DNA from: Epiperipatus broadwayi
Taxonomy: Eukaryota > Onychophora > Udeonychophora > Euonychophora > Peripatidae
NCBI GenBank assembly: GCA_028023455.1
Contig: JAQFVV010006199.1
Location: 6,648,972-6,712,971 of the forward strand
Direction: 5' to 3'
Length of the DNA: 64,000 bases
Shown here: positions 39,100-50,655 of the stretch, in pieces
Numbering within the stretch: position 1 is the stretch's first letter
How the letters are laid out: each line of letters begins with the position of its first letter
Notes under the pieces: model-generated
What the model was told of the DNA's origin: nothing
The model's input: the letters and a program-made list of their open reading frames with translations, nothing else
Databases searched by the model: none
Program-made: the position numbers and the translations under genes

Positions 39100-39190
39100 G
39101 TAAGATAATTTATACTAATTGTTAACTTTCTTTTCAGTCACCATATAATCTTTCTCTATCTATATATGTATAATTAAAAATAATGAATTT

Positions 39191-39471
39191 AAACAAAATT
39201 GAAATAGACAACTACTATAAATAAAAAATTATTTAATACATCATCTTGGCTTTCATTCTTTAATGGAACCTTTTCTAGATGTTTACAGCAAATCCCCCAT
39301 GGATATTATAATATAAATAATATTCATTGGGGGGAGTTGCTGTAGAGTAATTGATTATGTGATTGTATAAAAAAAGAAACATCTTGAAAAGGTTCTGTTA
39401 ACGAAGGAAAGCCATATTGATGTATTAAATATTTTTTTATTTATAGTGAGTTGTCTATTTCAATTTTGTTT
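39191..39471. repeat. 281-bp palindromic (MITE-like) element
   Basis: The arms (about 39191-39283 and 39380-39471) are diverged reverse complements starting AACAAAATTGAAATAGACAA. A second inner inverted repeat pairs ACAGCAAATCCCCC with GGGGGGAGTTGCTGT. It has no coding sequence and no clear target duplication. It lies about 90 bp after the exon at 39016-39099. Confidence 0.75.
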
Positions 39472-40116
39472 TAAATTAATTATTTGTAATTTTAGATATA
39501 GAAAGCAACATTATGGATAAATTTTAACATTAAAATTTGATCATTTAAAGTACATATACATATACTCATAAAAATAAAATAACTTTTATTATGATTGAAA
39601 ATAAAGTTTACAATTGAGCGAAGAGTATTTATAATTAACAGTTTATATTAAACAATTAATGAATTGCAGTTAAGTTAAAAAGAATAATTGTAATTGCTTT
39701 TAGAATTATTGATAAGTATTAAAATAATGATCAGTAATTTCACTATTGAAAGTATGTTAGTATTTTGGGGAGGTGGGAGGATTAATTTCAAATATTCTAT
39801 TTTGAAACTTGAAAAAGAAGTCTTATATCTCTTTCTATACATTTATAATTGTAGAAAAAAGAGAAGAAGAATGTTCTTAACTGTATCCCAATCCTAATTA
39901 TGATGTAATATAGTGCAATTAATATTATAAAAGTCAATAAATATTCATTACTTGTCTTATATATTACTTCCATTGGCTGAATGTTAGTACAGTAAAAAAA
40001 ATTTTTTTTTAGTCTACAATCACATACTGTTTATTTCATAGTAACTGCAGTGTTCTCATTGTAATTGATGGAATAAATAATAAAAGAATTATGAAAAATG
40101 CAAGTTCATTTCAAGT

Positions 40117-40324
40117 AGAGGCAAAACTCTCCATACAATAGTGCCACCCAATGCAAGCCAGAGTAATCAATGAATGCAAGAAGGTTTGTGCATAAAATCC
40201 CTATCTAGTACCTACTCATCCAGTATCCCCAGACGAGTTTCTGGCTTGTGGCCATCATCAGTGAGGAGCCTTGGATCTGAGAGCACTGCACTACTGTATG
40301 AAGAGTTTTGCCTCTGTTATAACA
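40117..40324 (-). mobile_element. small element with inverted ends and the best hammerhead-like core
   Basis: The inverted ends AGAGGCAAAACTCTCCATAC (40117-) and GTATGAAGAGTTTTGCCTCT (to about 40315) enclose about 160 bp. On the minus strand, 40213-40261 contains an exact CTGATGA box (40255-40261), stem II TGGC/GCCA with loop CACAA, a GAA box (40239-40241), and a 7-bp stem III, ACTCGTC against GATGAGT with one G.U pair, ending in GTA at the expected cleavage triplet. Stem I is not convincingly paired. The hammerhead core is as known from PLEs and retrozymes; activity is not shown. Confidence 0.55.
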
Positions 40325-41001
40325 GCTTGTGTAAGCACATGAAATAATGGTCATGTGATGTCTGATCAAAAAATAAATACATTCTCTCAAGTAAGGCCAT
40401 CAAATATAAATCAACTAATAATAAGAAAAGGAAGAGCAGTGACCATTAAACTAGAGATTAAATATGAATGCCATTCGCATTAAGGATCAGAAATGAACTT
40501 AAAATTAATTCAATTTCTCTACCTTGAAATTTAAAATAATAAACTAATAAAATCCTTGTTTTTTTTTCATCTTTGAGTGGTAAGTTTTAAATTGCGCCAT
40601 TATTGTCTTGTGTAGTTTTTGATTATATTTAATAAAATGTAAAAATTAATGTTGACATGAATGTTAACCACTAAGATGAATAAGTTAACATAAATTCAGT
40701 GGTCCCTACATTGTCCTGTATAATAGTTATATCTAATGATTATCTCTGACTATTGTTATTAATAACTTTGAATAATATGACCCTTTCACATGAATGACTT
40801 AAATTCAGTTATGATTCGCATTGTAACTAATTAATTACTACTCAAAATGGTGGAAAATGTCATATGCTGGTTATAACAATGATTTTATTTATATTCTCTA
40901 TAGGTATATGGAACTTTTTAGTATTTATTCTAAAATATTTTGATTAATATATATATATAAGAATACATTTAAATACAAGTATATTCTCTGTACTGAGCTT
41001 A

Positions 41002-41249
41002 ATGTAATTAGAAATGATTTCAATTCAGACTTTCAAGCTCCCTACAGTTATCCACTCCATCTCATACAACTGATACATGCGGTCACACACATGTGAAAAA
41101 GATAAATGATCTCCAATATATCTACTTCATGCTGAACCATCAGTTGCTCCACATATATGAGATTGTGTGTATTGATTTGATTGTATAAGATGGAATGGAT
41201 AGCTATAGGGAGCTTGAAAGTCTGAATTCAAATCTCTTCTAATTACAAT
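41002..41249. repeat. palindromic element, about 68-bp arms
   Basis: 41002-41069 and 41182-41249 are reverse complements with a few mismatches (core GACTTTCAAGCTCCCTA). The loop (41070-41181) shares words with the PLE-type block at 34.45 kb (CACATGTG, CTCCAATAT, CATGC), read on the opposite strand. It is therefore probably an inverted double copy of the same terminus. Confidence 0.75.
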
Positions 41250-41384
41250 AAGAATAAATTATAATATATGTATATACCATATATAATATGTAATAAAATA
41301 AATTCTACAAGAGTATGTAGATAATTATTAACTATTACAGTAATAAATTTTGATATAAAACAATATCTATTACTTTGCTTAAAC

Positions 41385-42302
41385 CAGGCTTTCGATCTTT
41401 GTCAATACACAACTAAAGTGAATATTAACAAATACATTACCATATACATATAAACATACTTTAAACTAATCACTGATTATTATAGATTTGCATATTTGCA
41501 TGTGTAAATAATAATAGACATAAATCTGATAGACCATCTAATTCTAAACCATGGATCGACATGCTTTACATCCCTAATATACTTTCAAAAATAATATTGA
41601 TTATGCACAAGGATTTTAATATTGGTTTTATATTACTAAATAGACTTATTAACAATTCCAAAGCTAAGATTAATGATGATGATAAAACTCAAGGGTATAT
41701 GCTCTAGATTGTCAATTTTGTAATATCAGATACTATGGAGAGATATGTGCTAACTTAAAATCAAGAATCACTCAGCATTTTCATTTATATAACAGAGCTA
41801 AATGCAACATCACTTATGCTCAGTATTTGTAGATCATGAGAAAACATCTGGAAATTCCTTTGGACCTGCTGGTGCTGGAATTGTTTGCCTGGGAACTAGT
41901 GATATAAAATGAAAAGAAAAAGAAACTTGGCACATAATTAACTCTAGAAACTCCATGAATATGGAAGCCAATGGCATTCCTCTTGTTGGACACTGGTTGT
42001 TTAATCTAGTGACTTATCAACTGCTAGGTCTATTTACACATGCAAATCTATGATAATCAGCGATTAATTTAATGTATGTTTATATGCATACCGATATGTT
42101 AATGTATTTGCTAATATTCACTTTAATCATGCTTTACCATAATAGTTGATAAGTATCTACTTACTCTTATAGATTTATTATATATATATATATATGATGC
42201 TATATATGAATAATTTGATTTCTCTTGTATTTGTTAGTGCTTATTACTATAATAGTCGACATTTTGTCCAGATTCACTTGCCCTCATCTGGTCATTATCA
42301 GC
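41385..42302 (+). mobile_element. Penelope-like element remnant with inverted repeats
   Basis: Inverted arms at about 41415-41510 and 42031-42125 (core TAAACATA...TTTGCATATTTGCATGTG) enclose a decayed Penelope endonuclease region. Outside them lie hammerhead-like PLE words: ATCGAAAGCCTGG on the minus strand at 41385-41410, and GTCGACTATTATAG with CCAGAT/ATCTGG stem sequence on the minus strand at 42251-42302. The reverse transcriptase is missing. Confidence 0.65.
41560..41830 (+). pseudogene. PLE linker and GIY-YIG endonuclease, frameshifted
   Basis: The first frame reads IPNILSKIILIMHKDFN, then NRLINNSKAKINDDDKTQGY, the linker typical before the Penelope nuclease, and meets TAG at about 41706. 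A +1 shift continues as DCQFCNIRYYGEICANLKSR then ITQHFHLYNRAKCNITYAQYL and a stop. The C..C and RYYGE motif (cf. KYIGE), the Arg of LKSRITQH and the spacing fit the GIY-YIG nuclease. One frameshift and a stop make it inactive. Confidence 0.68.
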
Positions 42303-43889
42303 AGTTTGATCCATTTGCTATTGCTAAAGAAATAAGCAATGGAAAACATACTGCAGATTTCATATTTTAGGTGTTAATTTTTTAAATTAAAAATTTAGTC
42401 TCAGTTATACTTTAACTGTAGGCATTTTTTCCTCTGCTAGGAATGTTTATATCAATGCATCATTTGATGGTCAAAGCTTGCTATATCAAGAAGAGCATTT
42501 CTTTTCTCTTAATTTTTATACCTTTCACTGCAAACTTAAACCATCAATATCTTAGCTTTAGGTGATCTCTAGGAATGCAAGCTTGCAATAGATATATTGA
42601 AGTGAAGAAAGTAAAATGTTTTTATTATTAAAAAAAGGCATTGGAAGTTGACCAATTTAACATGTTATATATATTTTTTGATAAACATATTTTATAAAAA
42701 AATTTCGTAAGGATGGAGGTTTTACTGTTTCATTACATTTATTCATACCAGATTTTGAAAATATTGATGCCTTTTCTGCTTGAGTCTGTTTATATGTTTG
42801 GCATGTGATAAAATTTATATATATATAATGAGTTGATATTAATCATTATTTCACTAGATTAACATGTTCATCTCTTTTAGCATTGGTATGACAATTTATT
42901 GTGTCCAAAAAAAATTTTGGAAACCACAAGAGAAGGTCTCAATATGATTGAATTTTGGATTTTGTATAATATAATTAATTTTTGGAATGATAATTAAAAC
43001 TATTTTGATATTGTAGGGCTTTAGAATATGAGTAAGTTGTCAGTTGTTCCTTTATGATAAGAAGAAAAGCCTTAATTACAAATGTCTCATCGTTTTTTTT
43101 TCCTCTTAATATTATATCCAATTGATGTGAAGCATTGTGAATATTTGTGGAAAAAAATTTCTAGATATATTTTATTAGTAGAATTTTTGAGCGAAATTGA
43201 TAATGATGAATGGTTTTAAAAAAATGTTAGAGAAAAGAAAGTTGAGATATGGAGAAATGCAATAGAAAACTAGGATTACAAAAAGAAGATGCAAATGAGA
43301 GATAAAGGGAGAATATTATGCAAAAAATAAACTATATATGATTGGTTTGCTTTTTATTCATCAGGATGGAAAAATCTCGGAATTCAGCATTTTGAATAAT
43401 CACAAAATGATTGAAACATTTCAGTTTTCAAGGAAAATCACTTTGAATTTGCTTTAAATTAAATTTAAAATACAAGTTTTGAAAAAAGTTTTTGTTTAAG
43501 ATAAAAACTTAGAATATTTATTATAAGCAAGAGATAATATTTAAATGACAAAAAGAGATAATGTATAAATGACAAACAATCATCTAAAATAATATTTATT
43601 AGGTATCACGTGTAGCTTTTTTTCTTAAATAATTATAATAATATTAAAATCTGATTTTAAAAGTTGCATTATTAAAAACAAACTTATTTTTGTTCTCCCT
43701 GGAAAATGAACTAAAGTGAAATATTCACTTTTAATGTGTATATGCAGGTATTAAAAAAGATTTTTTAAAAAACAACAGCCCTCTTGAGACTAAGGATAAT
43801 ACTTATCCAGCTGTTAATTACAAAATTGGAATAAGGTTAATGATCAATTTTTATTGCTAACTGGATTCACTAAACAAAAAAAATTCTCA

Positions 43890-43958
43890 AGTTTAGTTTG
43901 AATCCACGTTATTAGGCATAGATACAGATATGTTAATCACTATGCCATAAGCACTTTT
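43890..43958 (-). mobile_element. tRNA-derived SINE head
   Basis: On the minus strand the sequence has the A-box-like TGGCATAGTGATTAAC and the B-box-like GGATTCAAACT, with tRNA-like spacing between them. These match pol III internal promoter consensus better than chance. The stems do not close into a complete cloverleaf, so this is a SINE or tRNA pseudogene rather than a tRNA gene. Confidence 0.55.
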
Positions 43959-43974
43959 AAATATATCTTAAGCT

Positions 43975-44340
43975 GCACACATAGGTTAAAACATGTAAAT
44001 ATGTTTACAATAATGCATGTTTTTTAATATATATGTGTGTGTAATAATGTTCAAGGCTAAATGATATGTAAATAATCATTAAAAATCAGCTAACACTTAG
44101 ACAATCCCAATATCAATAACATTGAACAATTTCAAATCATTGTCAAGGCAAAGTTTGAAATTGTTGCCTTGACAATGAGTTTGAAATTGTTCATTATTAT
44201 TGATATTGGAATTGTATAAATGTTACCTGGTTTTTAATATATATAAATATAGAACTGGATCCACTGAAGAAGAGTTTATTCTTGTGATGTTTAGCTATAT
44301 TAACTGGGTTTAAATCCTTTTTTATAATTTAAAAACACAG
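43975..44340 (+). repeat. hairpin repeat, copy 1, with PLE-type end
   Basis: Shares about 230 bp with 45888-46145 (GTTAAAACATGTAAATATGT, AATAATGTTCAAGGCTAAAT). A hairpin at 44101-44215 pairs CAATATCAATAAC with its complement and ATTGTCAAGGCAA with TTGCCTTGACAAT. After it, CACTGAAGAAGAG...CTTGTGATGT (44258-44296) resembles a decayed hammerhead-like PLE terminus. Non-coding. Confidence 0.65.
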
Positions 44341-45275
44341 GAATGGACCAGACTTTCAAGCAGAGAAGTAGAATACCATTGATCCTATAATCAGATTGAG
44401 GCTATATCAAGCATAACCTATGATCACATTTCCAAGCTATAGCACTTCTCAATTGCTGAATTCAAACCCCTGCCATCCAAAGCATTTTATTTGTTTTGAG
44501 GATTAACCTCAGGTGCCAACCAACCACAGATTATAGTCAGCATGCTTTGGACAACAGGCACACAATCCAGCACTTGAAATATCCCATGACTAGCTCACAC
44601 TCTGTCTCAAGGTCCAGCACATTTACTGTATTTGTAAAAGAACTACACCAATTTAATGGTGATGCAGTGACAAGAGAGAAAGAAAATAGACAAAATAACA
44701 ATTAAATAAATATTATTTAATTAGCACACATATATTTAATTTAACAATAAATTTTACACACGAAAATATAAATGATGACTTTAGGTGATAATTATAATAG
44801 TCCGTTAAAGTTCATTTCATTTAAAATTAAGTGTATACACAGCTATTTAAAAGTATATTTATTCAGGTTTTCATTTTGTGCATATTGTCCAATGGTTTTG
44901 GTTTCCACTTAATTTTGCTTTCCAACTGGTTGGGCTTTTGTTTCTCCATTGATGGTTTCCGGGGCTTGTCTTTCATTCTTTGGATCAACAATGGGAGAGA
45001 GAGAGAGATTAGCAGTAGCATCGATTCACTATCTAGGCATTTGTTTCAGGCATTGGTTCAGGCAAGCACAGTTAATATGACAGATAACTGGAGTTTTAGC
45101 AACACATGTTGTTATTTCAGCATCATCTGCACTAAAGTGGTCCACAACAGTAATAATTGGTCTGCTTCTGCACTTATAATTCTCCAAACTCTGACTGCAT
45201 TTTGGATTTTGTCTGTACTGATATCAATCCGACTATATAGCAACAACACGAATCTCACTAAAGAACAATAACCAA
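44340..45275. other. unclassified block with a 146-codon frame
   Basis: This region is less A+T-rich than its neighbours. A + strand frame (44831-45271) is open for 146 codons, unusually long for this composition. The minus strand across 45055-45200 also reads a non-repetitive peptide, containing PIITVVDHFSADDAEITTCV. I recognise neither. Both strands being open suggests old transposon coding sequence or chance; no splice-site or homology support exists for a host gene. Confidence 0.3.
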
Positions 45276-45887
45276 GATGCAACTTTTATATCTCTCTCTT
45301 CTTTGTTTGTTTTTTTAATCATCTTTAATTAAAACATAATTTAAATCTATATTTTTAATTAATTTTTACATTTCCATAATTGATATTTACATTTTAATCT
45401 AATCTTTTGCTTAAATTAATCTAATATCTTATCGTCCAGGAATCTTGAAAACTTAATTGCATTCCAAAGCCAATGAGATATTTTCACAAAAGTTTCTTTT
45501 ATAACAAATTTTATTTTAATGTTTTACATTTGTTTATTTTTAGCCATTTTATTTAACTATTTCACAAAGGAGAGAATGAATTTTAAATTTTTTTATTTTA
45601 GATTTCGCCTAAGATTTATTTTACACATTTCATTCCCCTAACTTATTTTTATTTTATAAAACAAGGAAAGTTTTCTTTTTTAAAAAAAGTGTTTTTAAAT
45701 CTTTCCCTACCTTCTTTCTAAGAACAATTTTATTCTAAAAGAAAAATATGATGCAATACTTTTATTTTTACAAGTTTGCATTTTAAAATCTATTTTAAAA
45801 AATACTACTATATTTTTCTACTTTCATTTTTTTTATTAATAACAATTTTTTATTTTAAATGAAAATGCAAGCTATAAGTAGCTTTTA

Positions 45888-46145
45888 TAACACATAGCTT
45901 AAAACATGTAAATATGTTTACTATAATAATGCATGTTTTTTTAATATATATGTGCGTGTGTCTAATAATGTTCAAGGCTAAATGGAATGTAATTAATCAT
46001 TAAAATCCAGTAAACAGACAATCCCAATATCAATAACAACAAACAATTTCAAACTTATTGTCAAGTCAAAATTGCCTTGACAGCAGTTTGAAATTGTTTA
46101 TTATTATTGATATTAGGATTGTCTAAGTGTTAACTGGTTTTTAAC
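45888..46145 (+). repeat. hairpin repeat, copy 2
   Basis: Second copy of the 43975-44340 family in the same orientation. It has the hairpin at 46019-46122 (AATATCAATAA...TTATTGATATT; TTGTCAAG.CAA...TTGCCTTGACA). The loop of this copy is shorter, and the PLE-type end seen in copy 1 is not present. Confidence 0.7.
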
Positions 46146-46639
46146 TGATTAAGAATGTTTGATTGTACTTTCAACTTAATGTCTAATGTTTTTCAAATCT
46201 AATTATTTTGAAAAAGACTTCATACAAAATGTATATTAAATTTTGTGTAAATAAATTGCTTTTTGTCAAATTTTAAATATATGTTATAGAAAGAAGAGCT
46301 TGATGCATTTAATTTTAATGTACTTAATATTTTTTGCTTTCTATATAGATTTGCTTATCATTTAAGTGAAATTATATAGTTTAGATACGTGTATGAATGT
46401 ATTTAAGTTTGTATGTATGTATGTGCATAATTAGTTCTACAATTTTTAAAATATTACCATATAAATAAATGTACAACTGACTTTTTATTTATTTATTGGT
46501 ATATTAAAAACTATATATAATAGAGAAACTGTTGCTAATTCTTTAGAATGTATTAATTATATAAATAAATATTAAATTAAAACAATAGCAGATCTTTTCC
46601 ACTCTAGTATCATATACTAAATATGTGAATAATCAGTTA

Positions 46640-46710
46640 TTACAAGATACTCTACTATCTTACTCAGACTTGTTTCTGGCTTTTGACTTTTTCATTGAAA
46701 GGCTTGGGAT
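46640..46710 (-). mobile_element. decayed PLE-type terminus (40.2 kb family)
   Basis: The minus strand reads AAAAGCCAGAAACAAGTCTG followed by AGTAAGATAGTAG. This aligns with the hammerhead segment of the 40213-40261 element (ACAAGCCAGAAACTCGTCTG ... GATGAGTAGGTACTAG). The CTGATGA box has been lost to mutation. Confidence 0.4.
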
Positions 46711-47597
46711 TGTAAATTAGAAATAATGCAATTATATTTCTACCAACCATCTGTAATTTCATTTTACTATTCAAACTGACAATCTCTAATTTAAATTAGT
46801 CTAAGGTTTTGAACCCAATTCTACCTGCTTTAACTGTTAAATCTAACTCAGTTCACTATCTATGTACTTTAGTAACCTTAGTTTGTTGTTATTAGCACAG
46901 ACATTTTCTCTTTGGATTGGAATATCAGTAAAATTTAACCACTTTCCATTTCCACAACATATGACAAAACAAGAGCATTGCAGCTCATTTTATTTAGGTG
47001 TAAACTTGAGTAATTAGTAATTACCAATTGCTCTATTACATTTTAAATTTCCATTCACAAACCATTTATTTAAATATGAAATCAAATTCTATATAAATGT
47101 TGAAAGGTTGACTTGCATTCAAAATTTTAAGCTAATTTGAATTTCAAGTTTTTAGCATGAATGTAAAATTGAATTGAAGATATTTTCTAGATGTATAATG
47201 GCATTATTTTAAGTTTTGAATCCCAAACCTCATTGACAAAAGTAAAATGAAGAATCAACATGAGGATGTTAATTTTAAATACAAAAGGGCATCTGATAAT
47301 CACTGACTAATCAAATTGATAATAGATGTCACTAGATAATAGAGCTGTTTTTGTTTTATCATGTGGTGTGTGCTATTATTAAATTACATCTATTTTACAA
47401 TGTTTCTGCCATTCTTATTAATGTAAAATATATGAACAGTAGTGAATATAAATCTACTTTTGCTTTTTACATATATCTTCAGAATTTCCGAAACCATTTT
47501 ATAGTTTCTTTAAAATTATCTAATTTAATTTTTATTCTAATAATGATAATCAAGATATTTACTTTATATTTGTACTTGTTTTTTTCTTTTTCTATAG

Positions 47598-47698
47598 ACC
47601 AAAGAAGAAGAATTGTTTGGCAATGCAACACACAGTGCAGCCATGGAAGAATTTTTGGGCATTTTAGGAGAAAGAATTAAATTAAAAGACTTTAAGGG
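47598..47698 (+). CDS. RAP1GAP: RapGAP exon d
   Basis: Thirty-three codons plus two bases (GG of a Gly codon), acceptor TTCTATAG and donor GG|GTATAG, a weaker donor than the others. Peptide: [19 protein letters not shown] then [15 protein letters not shown]. It matches the EEELF.....S.A..EFL..LG..I.L.DFKG segment of the Rap-GAP domain. Human proteins carry ESPAF where this one has HSAAM. Confidence 0.93.
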
Positions 47699-48184
47699 GT
47701 ATAGATGTTATTAATATCTTGAAATTAAAATTTTATATAATGCTTTTATAAAGTGTGCATTGATGCAATTAATAATGGACATTGTATTCAACCCTAATGT
47801 ACAAAATTTACTTAATATCAGTACAAGTATGGGATTTAATGGGCAACATTTTAAGATTTTAAAATTTTATTATTACTGTTTCCAGTTTTTATAATATATA
47901 TTTAAGCTACTTCTAATTTTTTGATAACATGTATATAAATGAGAGTTCAGAATAAGAATATAGTACTAAAATTAAGATAAATTCTAATTCCAGCACTTAA
48001 TTATTCTTAAATAAACATATTTAAATATAACATGATAACCATTTTTTCGAAGCTTTGCATGTTTAATGATCTTTTTTATGAATTTTAATACCTGATCATC
48101 TTTTCCCTGCATTGAAAAATATCTATAAGGAGACTTTGATATTTGTGAAAATACATATATGGTTATATGGCTTTGACATGAATA

Positions 48185-48460
48185 ATTTATAAAATTGACT
48201 TCAAACAATGTGATAAGTTTTATATAGGTCAATCAAAGAAACTAATAATAGAAAGAAGAAAGGATCATAACAGAGCAATAATTAAAAAAAGATACAATAT
48301 TATCCAATTAAATCACTTTTTTGCTTGCAGGTCATAAAATGAGTTGTATGAAAAGAATGCAATAGTAATAAATTATGTTAAAGATATGAAATTATTAAAT
48401 AGTATTATATATTCATAAAAACATTGATAAATGTATTGGCATGGTTAATGAATAACTATA
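48185..48460 (+). pseudogene. PLE GIY-YIG endonuclease remnant
   Basis: The frame reads CDKFYIGQSKKLIIERRKDH then NRAIIKKRYNIIQLNHFF. It contains YIGQ, an Arg-rich helix ERRKDH in place of the catalytic Arg segment, and the H..C region of the nuclease. It meets TAA near 48340, and a neighbouring frame continues with EKNAIVINYVKDMKLLNSI. The first half of the nuclease domain is not recognisable. This is the most eroded of the four PLE nucleases in the window, in a lineage different from the 31.7-kb copy. Confidence 0.6.
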
Positions 48461-48729
48461 ATTAGGTGCAAAGTGATATATTTTGAGCATAAATTTAAAA
48501 TATGTGATTTATATATATGGTGCTCAGCAAGAAAAGGCACTTATCCAGATAAAATAATTGATAAAAAAGGTAAATAATGAACTGAAAATAAAAATTATAT
48601 TATGTATTTTTAATCATTTAAGTTTGAAATTTGTAATTTTAAGGTTTATATAAGATAATTACAATTTATCTAAAGAGAACTATTAAAACATATCTGTAGC
48701 AACTTTAAATTTTAACCACTCAAAAGAAC

Positions 48730-49800
48730 AAGCTTTATTTAAAAGTGGACTTAGCATATTAGATCACATCCAAATATTGAGAGAAATTATGGAAAGAACC
48801 AATGAATATGAGTTATCACTTTATAGATTTTAAAAACACATTTGATTTTAGAAATATTTTACATTGATTAAATTTTAAGTTATAGATGCAGGATATGGTC
48901 ATATTCTGAAAAATATTTATCAAATTGCAACAATGATGACTAGATTGCATACTGTCACTAAGAAGATTATTAATATTGTTAACTCTAAAACATTTTACAG
49001 CACTTTTATAAAAAGTATTTTTTGCATTAAAATGTGAAGCTGAGAAAATAAAAATACATAAGATTATTTAAGTTATCTAAATTTCACAGATGATGTGGTT
49101 GTTTTTGCAAAAATGTATTAAAGCTTCAGAAATGTTGCAAGAGTTATTAGATAAAAATAGGACTAATATAAATACTAAAAAAAAAATTAAAGTAATGTTA
49201 AATAGGTTTTCTTATTAGAAAATAACAAAAATGAATACTCAAAAATTAAAAAAAGTTAACAACTATTCAGATTATTAATACATATGGAAACAATGAATGA
49301 AATTAATTATGGAATAAAATTTGAATGGAATCCTTTTAATAATTTAATATTAAATGGAAATATACTTATATATTTGAAAACTTTTTAATAGATGTTTCAC
49401 TAGCTCTTATATATGTATGTGAATTTGGATGCTTAGCAGAAGACCAATTCAAACTATTCAGTAAAGTATGGAAAGAGTATGTTGGGAATAACAAAAAGGA
49501 TCATAGAAATACTTTGGTAAGACAACAAACTTATTATTGTCATCATTATAAGAATTAAGAGAATGGATGGAACTGGGTCTGGACATATTGCTAGAAGAGA
49601 TGTCAATAGCTGGATAATTAAAGTTTTAAATTGGATCCCAAGAAATGTAAAAGATTTAGAAATAAACTACATGTGAATGGATAGATGAAATAAGAAAGTT
49701 TATTGATATGATGTAGAGAATAGAACCCATGTATTAGAGAAACTGAATTAAAATTGGATAGACTATCATCTTGGGTGAATTGATAATGATTGAAAATGAT
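48730..49800 (+). mobile_element. RTE-like LINE, 5'-truncated and decayed
   Basis: Recognisable pieces in order: ALFKSGLSILDHIQIL and REIMERTNEYELS (RT block QAGFR.G.ST.DHI), ALQKVFFALKCEA, then LNFTDDVVVFAK (the catalytic F.DD box, here FTDD), ASEMLQELL-type sequence, and near the end GLDILLEE/GHIARRDVNSWIIKVLNW followed by IPR. Frames change at least four times and stops are frequent. The final segment (49560-49800) matches the C-terminus of the 20.3-kb LINE and ends in ATGATTGAAAATGATTATGA, a degraded TGA-repeat tail. The endonuclease is missing. Confidence 0.75.
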
Positions 49801-50617
49801 TATGATTGTAAATAAAAATACTACTAAACTGTTAAGATCAGAAGAAAAACATTTATATATTTTCAAGAACTTCCTAAATGAAATGAAAACTGATATTAAA
49901 TAATGTAACTATATTATTTAAAAAGATTTCATTAATTTCTATTTTAAATTGGTTTAAAATTATATTATAAGGTATCATTTTGGATAATTTTTAATTAAGA
50001 TTTGCAACAAAGTATATATATATATGATGTTCGAGATTATTGGTTTACAGTAATTGTTGTTGTAGTAATTGATATATCATTAGCTACAGTACATATGTAT
50101 TCACAACTACGATTAATAATAATTATATATAAACATCATGAACAGTTTTGAAACCAATTGATACTCCATTAACATAATAACTCGATCTCTATCTAAATAA
50201 AATAAAAAAATTATAAAAAAAGGAAATTGTATGATAATGTTTAAGGAATACAATAGTTAAAAGATAGACAGCCAGTTTAATAGGTAGAATTGGTCTTCTT
50301 ATTGCCTAAACATCAAATTGTTTAACTCTAGTTTGAATTATTTTCCAATTATTCTTATGGAGTTTTTTTCCTAATTTTTCCTACTTAAATTTTTTTTAAA
50401 TCTTGCAAAAGACTATAAAATAAAAATATAAAATTCTATATTAAAAATTGATTATCTGACATTCCATTTGCAAAATTATAATCTAAAAGCAATATTGGCA
50501 TATAAATCAACTAAATTTCATTTTTGACATGATCATTTTTTTTAAGCTTAGCGTAAGAATAATGACTGACATACAAATATATAAGACTATATATATATAT
50601 ATATTCTTTCTGGTTGT

Positions 50618-50655
50618 ATTAACGTTTCGGATTATAAAAATAGTTATTCCATTAA
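50618..50655 (-). mobile_element. PLE-type terminus with CCGAAACGTT
   Basis: On the minus strand, GGAATAACTATTTTTATAAT CC forms an imperfect stem II, followed by GAAACGTT, the GAA box plus the palindromic ACGT seen at 32.24 kb. A TA-repeat tract follows on the same strand (50588-50603), as in the 31-32 kb element. The upstream CTGA box is not conserved. Confidence 0.4.

Larger units (their letters stand above)
39100..47597. other. RapGAP intron 3 (8.5 kb)
   Basis: Contains a palindromic element (39191-39471), a hammerhead-like inverted-repeat element (40117-40324), a palindrome (41002-41249), Penelope remnants (41385-42302), a SINE head (43890-43958), two copies of a hairpin repeat (43975-44340 and 45888-46145), an unclassified block (44340-45275) and a PLE-type terminus (46640-46710). 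42310-43880 and 46710-47590 are A+T-rich without a recognised feature. Confidence 0.85.
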
